Shown here: positions 57,701 to 64,000 of the stretch, piece after piece
How the letters are laid out: each line of letters starts with the position of its first letter
Position numbering within the stretch: position 1 is the stretch's first letter
NCBI GenBank assembly: GCA_039707655.1
Contig: CM077676.1
Span: forward strand, 188,352,936-188,416,935
Direction of reading: 5' to 3'
Length of the DNA: 64,000 nt
Source of the DNA: Elymus sibiricus
Taxonomy: Eukaryota > Streptophyta > Magnoliopsida > Poales > Poaceae
Translations under genes and position numbers: made by a program
The notes under the pieces: generated by a model
Databases searched by the model: none
What the model saw: only the letters and a program-made list of their open reading frames with translations
What the model was told of the DNA's origin: nothing

Positions 57701-60700
57701 CTACAGGTGCTAAAGATTACTGAAACATCTGAACCATTAAATGTAGGTAGCACTTAGTACACAACAAACCCTAATGAGAGTCCTTCCTAATAAGTGATGA
57801 ATCAATTAGAAAATGGGTGATGGGAAGTGGCTGCTGAGTGTTGAGGACGGCGTATCTCAGGATAAGCTAGATCATTGATAGCGTGCGTTGCTGCACCCGT
57901 CTATTCTGGCACTATAATGTTAGGAATTGATACAAATATATAGACCCAAATAATCTTTTTTGTTAAATTAAGTTAACATGGCAATTCATTTCATAGCGTA
58001 GTTTTACGATGCAAAATTTCAAAAATTGTAATGGTATATAGAGAACTCCCCTTGAACTGAAGATAGAACCACTAAATCCAAGAAAAATAATTCACTTATG
58101 AATATGATTATTTACTCCACTAACAAACATGACTATGTTAGGTGTGAGAAAATTTGCAATGGTTCAGAAATCAAATGCCTACATCAGACAAAAAAATGGT
58201 CAAGCCCTAGACCATATATTGACAGCTTTGTCTCACACATGAGCTTATTTTCTGCAACTACATGATATAGAGGGAATCACTTTTATTAGTGGAAATTCCC
58301 TATGTTCAGACTCAAGTGTATATGCATGTATGTATATGTGCCTGTAATAATAAAGTACAATATCTTTTCGTATGCTAATGGTGGAGTGAACTTAGCTACT
58401 TAGGCAAAGAATTTCAGCTCAACGGTTACGGTGAGTATTGAGTAAATAAAATATACCTGTGCATAAACGATATACTTCCGGCAATAGATCTATGTTCTAG
58501 GCATATTAATTATACTCAAAAACCGAACCTATTACCTCTGGCAAAACTCCAAGTTTGAACATAGATATGATAATAGCTCTCTCGGTGGGTGGTTTCTCAG
58601 CATCTCAAACGTGGTAAATAATTCATGATGTCCAAGGTGCGCATCCTGATGATCAACAATGCCTTGAAAAACCTGCGTTGAACCCTGAAATCACCCATGT
58701 AGGGCTTCCACATCATTTTCAAATCAGCGTTGTATTGGAGCAACGTTTAGAACAGAACAAAGTTATAATCTGAATTAGTGGAACTTTAATATGCCATTGT
58801 GACCATAATATATACTCACCTATTGGTAGAAGATATGGATTTATAGTACTATGAAATTTAAATAATCCTGGGCCTTCTTGTTGACAATATTAAAATATCT
58901 AAACTGGTATGCTTAAAAAGTAAATATAACAAATGAGAGACTTGACCAAACTTTCTGACAAACCAAAATAACATTGTTTCCTTTGCAAATAACTGCTGGA
59001 GAAATGAAAAAGTAACACATATGTTCTAGATGTCCTTGAACAAACTGACAAATGAGATGAATTAGTGACATGTAGACACTGATTTTATAATTTTTTTGCG
59101 AGCAATATTAGAAACGTTCAACAGGCAGTCAAAAAATAAATCGTATCTTCTCTGGTAAATAATTTATGATGTGCAACGTGCACCATCATAATGATCAGAT
59201 GAAGAAAGCTAATAATTCAAGTAAATGAATAAGTAAAAGAAATTAACCTGAATGTGAGGGAAATTAACCTGAATGTGAGGGCATGCATAAGAGTGGATCG
59301 ATGAGATTCTTGTGCAGAGGAGCAGTCGCTGGTAAGTTAGCATGAAGGAAGTGAGTTTGTAACACAAAGTTAAATTATAAAAGTAGAGAGCTAAGCACGT
59401 CTAATTTTTTTTTAAAGTGTGAATATACACACTGAAATTCAAAGCCATCACCTTACTCTGTCGGATTTATAGGAAAAGATTAATCAATTGATCTATTGGT
59501 AGTAGTATTGCCGTTCTATAATGACTGAGAAGAATACGGACATAATGATTTTGCTGTAAAGAACACACGTTGGTGACCTTGTGCTCAAAATTCCTATCAA
59601 CTGGGTGACTTTCTGATTGCACTGAAATACTACTTCTTGGAATGGGAAGGTACAAATCCAAACCAGTAGAGTACCCTGGTTATAGGAGCATCCAAGATAA
59701 AGGGGAGGGAATGGTCTGTACCAGTGGACGCCATGGGGAAGTAGGGACCCTTTAATTTTGCCTTGCTGAGTCGTTTGTGTAGGGCAAACCTAGGTCGCAG
59801 GTCGCAGCCAACGATCCTTCCTTAAGGCTGGAGCCCTACACAGCCATGAAGTGGAGACCATCCCCTGCTGCATGGAAGTCCTCCCCTTCCCTGATGCATC
59901 AGTTGCCTGAGATTGGAGTAGTGGATCCCCTCGTCGCCGCCGATCTGAGAGTGGATCCCCTCCCTGTTAAAAATTACCGGAGAATGAGGAACGGCCACTA
60001 GCCAACATCGTGGCGGCGCTAAGAATCATGACCGCAAAGCCGAGGTGGCATGATTCATCGGACGTGACCCTATCGCTCGACTGAGTCGCCTCTTTCTGAA
60101 CCCAGCGTGGTCGCCATCGGAGTCGTTGCTTTCGCATCGGTCGCCCAGCCACCAGGCCGGGGTGGGAGTGTGAAACCTTGTGAACGAAACGAGGGTCACA
60201 TTTTTTTTTATTTTTTTTTGAGAATCTGAAACGAGGGTCACATAGTCCTGTCCTTTTCTATTTCTGGCTTCGCGTAGGGGAGGCTGCTACAGGCCCATTA
60301 GGCCCAATTTAACGTGAGACGCACAAAAAAGTGATCGGAGCAGCAGCCCAATATGGTTAGCGATCGTTAATAGCGAGCGAAGCCAGATTACATGCAATTC
60401 ACACCTAATCTGACGGACAAAAATGCTCAAAAACGAGGATCGAACGGCTAGGGACGTTGATGGCCTGAGAGGGCAGGGAAGGTGCTCAGTTTTAATGTAA
60501 TTAAATCGGGTTGGCTGAGTGGGTGCTGCACGCCTGAGCCCTGAGCAGACTGGGAAGCTGGGCACGCCGGCGTGGCCAGGCAGCCGTGACGCTGTTGGGC
60601 GAGCGTCTCCTGACCTCCTGTTTGTCCGGCGTCTCCTCCTAAAGTCATGGCGTCCAGCGATGGAAAGTCACCAGCAAGGCAGGCAGCTGGCAGCGAGTAG

Positions 60701-60944
60701 AGATCGGAAGCGGAGCAAAACAGAGGGGAATCGGGGTTTGGAGGCATTGCCTTTTTTTGTTTTTTTAGCAAAGGCATTGGCTGGCTGGCCATTTTCTAAT
60801 CTCTTATGGTATACAGGCCGACCCAAAATCCCAGGGTGGGTCGCGGCCCATGCTGGCCACCCTATAGATCCGCCCCAGCGGCGCACATGCATTTCGAAAT
60901 TAAATTAGGAGCACTTAGCTGACCAATTAAATGACTCTATTTTA
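57701..60944. other. No recognised gene
   Basis: Mostly AT-rich. A duplicated TGTGAGGG(A/C)A... motif at 59250-59283, a GC-rich 5'-UTR-like stretch at 59690-60170, and GAACGAAACGAGGGTCACAT repeated at 60183 and 60228 around a T-run. Short ORFs have no support. Confidence 0.4.
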
Positions 60945-61060
60945 CTAATATCAACATCATATCAGATTCGTATTTGAACAACTAAGCTTGTTTAGCTTGA
61001 TGGGTGGAGCAGTGCTATTATGACACGAAGCACGTAGGCTGATCGTATAGTGATCATAAA
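60945..61060 (+). repeat. Diverged direct repeat, copy 2
   Basis: Partner of 57092-57230, about 3.85 kb away. Confidence 0.6.
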
Positions 61061-61646
61061 AGGGGGGAAACCCTAATCATGATCAATTAAAACCTATTAT
61101 GACTGTGCCATGGCAGATCTAAAGCTGCAAACCGCACAAAGGCTACTTAGCAACCAATGTTTGCGTTGAACTAACAACTAAGATTCTAAGAGCCGAAAAG
61201 AAAGTACAGTAAACAAGTGACGATCTATTTTCTGGTTGAGATCAAAAAGTTGAGCAGATATGAACGAGTACCACCTCTCTTGCGGTGCCGTGTAGGCATC
61301 AGGGGTGCGATGGCTGTCGGCGGCGTGGAAGCAGATCTGCAATAGTAGACGGAGGCATCGGGGGATAAGTCCCGTTGCGGTGGACGAGAAGGTCGTCGGA
61401 GCAGCCTCGGCAAGGTGGACGACGGCGCGGATGAAGCGAGAGGACGCGATGCAAGGCTCCTAGTCCGGCGCCATGGATGAGGAACATCGATCTCTTGCAG
61501 TGGACGACGCAGTCTGGGTAGGCGCTCCGGCATGGTGGAGGAGGGCGGCGATGGATGGGGTGGCGGACGGAGGAGGCTGGTGTGGAGATGGTGTTCTGGC
61601 GCCGACTGTGTATGAATGGGAAAATGGAGGGAGAGGGGTCGGGGAA
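61061..61646. other. No recognised gene
   Basis: GC-rich from 61280. Ends with a motif (GGCGCC...GTGTATGAATGGG) that recurs beyond the solo LTR at 63329, 63465 and 63541. Confidence 0.4.
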
Positions 61647-63168
61647 TGATATGTCTCCAACGTATCTATAATTTTTGATTGTTCCATGCTATTATAGTAT
61701 CAATCTTGGATGTTTTTATATGCAATTATCTATCATTTTTTGGGACTAACCTATTAACCTAGTGCTCAGTGCCAGTTGCTGTTTTCTGCTTGTTTTTGGT
61801 TTTTCAGGAAATTAGTACCAAACGAAGTCCAAATGCCACGAAACTTTTTGGAGATTTTTTTCTGGACAAAAGAGACCCTGGAGACTTGGAGAGGAGGCCA
61901 AAAGGTTCACGAAGCCTCCACAACGCCTTGATGCCTTGTGGGGTCCTCGTGGCTCCGTTTGACCTAATTCCACTTCTATAAATTCTCAAATATTGGGAAA
62001 CCAACAGAGAGCCACCCCGAATAACTTTTACGCTGCCGCAAGCCTCTGTTCTTTCGCGATCCCATCTGGAGATCTTTTCTGGTACTCTGCCGGAGGGGGA
62101 ATCGATCACGGAGGGCTTCTACATCAACCTTGCTGCCCTTCCGATGATGTGTGAGTAGTTTACCACAGACCTACGGGTCCATAGCTAGTAGCTAGATGGC
62201 TTCTTCTCTCTCTTTGATCTTCAATACCATGTTCTCCTCGATGTTCTTGGAGTTCTATCTGATGTAATCTTCTTTTGCGGTGTGTTTGTTGGGATCCGAT
62301 GAATTGTGAGCTTATGATCAGATTATTCATGAGAAATATTTGAGTCTTCTCTGAACTCTTTTATGCATGATTATTATAGCTTTGTATTTCTCTCCGATCT
62401 ATCGATTTGGTTTGGCCTACTAGATTGATTTGTCTTGTAATGGGAGAGGTGCTTTGTGATGGGTTCAATCATGCGATGCTCAATCCCAGTGACAGAAAGG
62501 GACATGACACGTATTTGTATTGTTGCCATTAAAGATAAAAATATGGGGTTTAATCATATTGCTTGAGTTTACTTTGTCTACATCATGTCATCTTGCTTAA
62601 GGCGTTACTCTGTTTCATACTTAATACCCTATATGCATGCTGGATAGCGGTCGATGGGTGGAGTAATAGTAGTAGATGTAGGCAGGAGTCGGTCTACTTG
62701 TCTAGGACGGGATGCCTATATACATGTTCATTGCCATGAATCTGTCATAATTATTTGCCTTTCAATCAATTGCCCAACAATAATTTGTTTACCCACCGTA
62801 TGCTTTTTGTTCGAGAGAGAAGCCTCTAGTGAAAACTATGACCCCCGGGTCTACTTTATCATATATAAAAAACCTAAAAATACCTTGCTGCAATTTATTT
62901 ACTTTTATTTTATTTAGTATTTTAGTTTATCTATATACCACTATCAGAATTAATCCTTGCAAATAACCACTAAGAGGATTGAGAACCCTCTTATTTGCGT
63001 TGGTTGCAAGTGTTTGCTTTTGTGTGTGCAAGTGCGCTTAACGGGATTTTGCTTGGTTCTCCTACTGGATTGATAACCTTGGTTCTTAACTGAGGGAAAT
63101 ACTTGTCTCTACTATACTGCATCATCCTCTCCTCTTCGGGGAAATACCAATGCAGTCTACAAGTAGCA
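61647..63168 (+). repeat. Solo Gypsy LTR with target duplication GGGAA
   Basis: 1522 bp (TGATATGTCTCC...AGTAGCA), flanked by GGGAA at 61642-61646 and 63169-63173. Same family as 8272-9821 and 44606-46127. No internal sequence remains. Confidence 0.95.
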
Positions 63169-63173
63169 GGGAA

Positions 63174-64000
63174 CCATGTCTTTGGGACGCGACGCTTGTC
63201 TGAAATGTGGGGAGGTTACCAACTTAGCCCCCGTTTAAAATTTTGGACGTCTCGTCGGTTGGGGATAGGACGGTAATCTCACATCTCCCCAATATTTGCC
63301 GAGAGCAATTTCGGGCGAGGAGAGGGTGTTTTGGCGCCCACAGTTGGCGCCCACAGTGTATGAACGGGGCTGACAGGTAGGGCGGTTGTGTCACGTATGA
63401 ATGAAGTTACAAACCTGCCCCTACTTAAAATATTTGCCTAGATCGATTTCGGCCAAGGAGAGTTTGTTTTGCCGCACCGTGTATGAATGGGGAAATGGAG
63501 GGGGAGAGAGAGGTCTTTGGGACGAGCTTGAACCAAATGTGTTTTGCCGCCCACGTTTGGCGCCCACCGTGTCTGAATGGGGTGAGAGGCGGTCGTGTCA
63601 CGTCTGAGTGAAGTTACAAACCTACCCCTATTTAGAGCAGTGGAAATCAGGCCGATAGGTTGTGCGTGTCAGGGGTAGACAGTAATTTCCATCTCCCAAA
63701 CACTGGTTTCGGGCAGCCGACGTGGGAGTGGGTGTTTTGCCGCTTCTTTCAAATTTTGGGACAATAAGCATTCAAGTTTACCCTGGCAACTAAATTCGAA
63801 TCCATTTTGTATTCGATTATGAATCTTTATAAATCATTCTATGTTTTTTTAGATATCTTCAAAAGCACAACAAAGATGTATTCCACCTTTATATATGAAT
63901 ATGATTTACAAATGCCATGATACCCGAATTCAGAAGGTTGAATCCAGTTTAAGGAGAATACGAATATTTGAAACAACTTTATGTTCAACTCAATTGTAAC
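63174..64000. repeat. Local repeats around (T)GGCGCCCAC...GTGTATGAATGGGG
   Basis: Copies near 63329, 63465 and 63541 share GTTTTG(G/C)CGCC and TGAATGGGG, with TGAAGTTACAAACCT at 63402 and 63609. No gene; the last ~250 bp are AT-rich and unassigned. Confidence 0.55.

Noticed and set aside
59921..59935. GTAGTG as the right end of the CACTA element starting at 52329
   Set aside because: The adjoining sequence shows no inverted match to the CACTACAAAA end and no 3-bp duplication.

Overview
The window is nuclear DNA from a large, transposon-filled grass genome. Several repeats match what I know of the Triticeae (wheat, Aegilops, barley): a Copia element of the BARE/Angela/WIS kind, a Gypsy LTR starting TGATACGTCTCC, a Sirevirus-like LTR with repeated 'CGGTCCCACCGA'-type motifs, CACTA elements and a Stowaway MITE. 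The family names come from recall and were not searched. I see no operon, CRISPR array, tRNA or rRNA gene, and no complete new functional system. Most of the long ORFs are low-complexity or transposon artefacts.

Layout, left to right. 1-7775: a decayed Copia element inserted in the 3' end of a Gypsy element (7776-9821), which sits in a CACTA element (ends 14329), which sits in the 3' part of a Sirevirus-like element (14333-16335). 16336-18180: GC-rich DNA with a 116-bp tandem repeat and possible MULE ends. 18507-20606: an intact single-exon gene for a protein with two DUF1618-like repeats. 21775-25650, minus strand: a ten-coding-exon WSS1-like DNA-protein-crosslink protease gene (ubiquitin-like, WLM protease and PUB domains). 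All its splice sites are usable, but it has one in-frame TGA just before the HExxH active site. 26629-27423: a small frameshifted acidic ORF. 27900-32401: a 657-bp tandem duplication, a foldback and LTR fragments.

32402-about 47700 holds a second nest. A CACTA element that carries a decayed 3'-5' exonuclease gene (46522-47244) was hit by a complete non-autonomous Gypsy element (32591-46127, TSD TTGAT). The 5' LTR of that Gypsy was then hit by another CACTA element (33564-40369, TSD ATC). The inner CACTA has palindromic subterminal repeats, a Transposase_24-like ORF, and long purine/pyrimidine and GGGGTC tracts.

47984-51419, minus strand: an F-box/LRR/FBD pseudogene split in mid-exon by a solo LTR (49369-50945, TSD AAATG). 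51654-52328: a gene fragment cut off by the next CACTA element (left end 52329), whose ORF1 (53880-57654) has two in-frame stops. A second solo LTR (61647-63168, TSD GGGAA) lies near the right edge.

Only the DUF1618 gene looks fully intact. The WSS1-like, F-box and exonuclease genes have each been lost by a different route: a point nonsense mutation, frameshifts plus an LTR insertion, and capture by a transposon followed by decay. The target-site duplications allow most insertions to be put in relative order.
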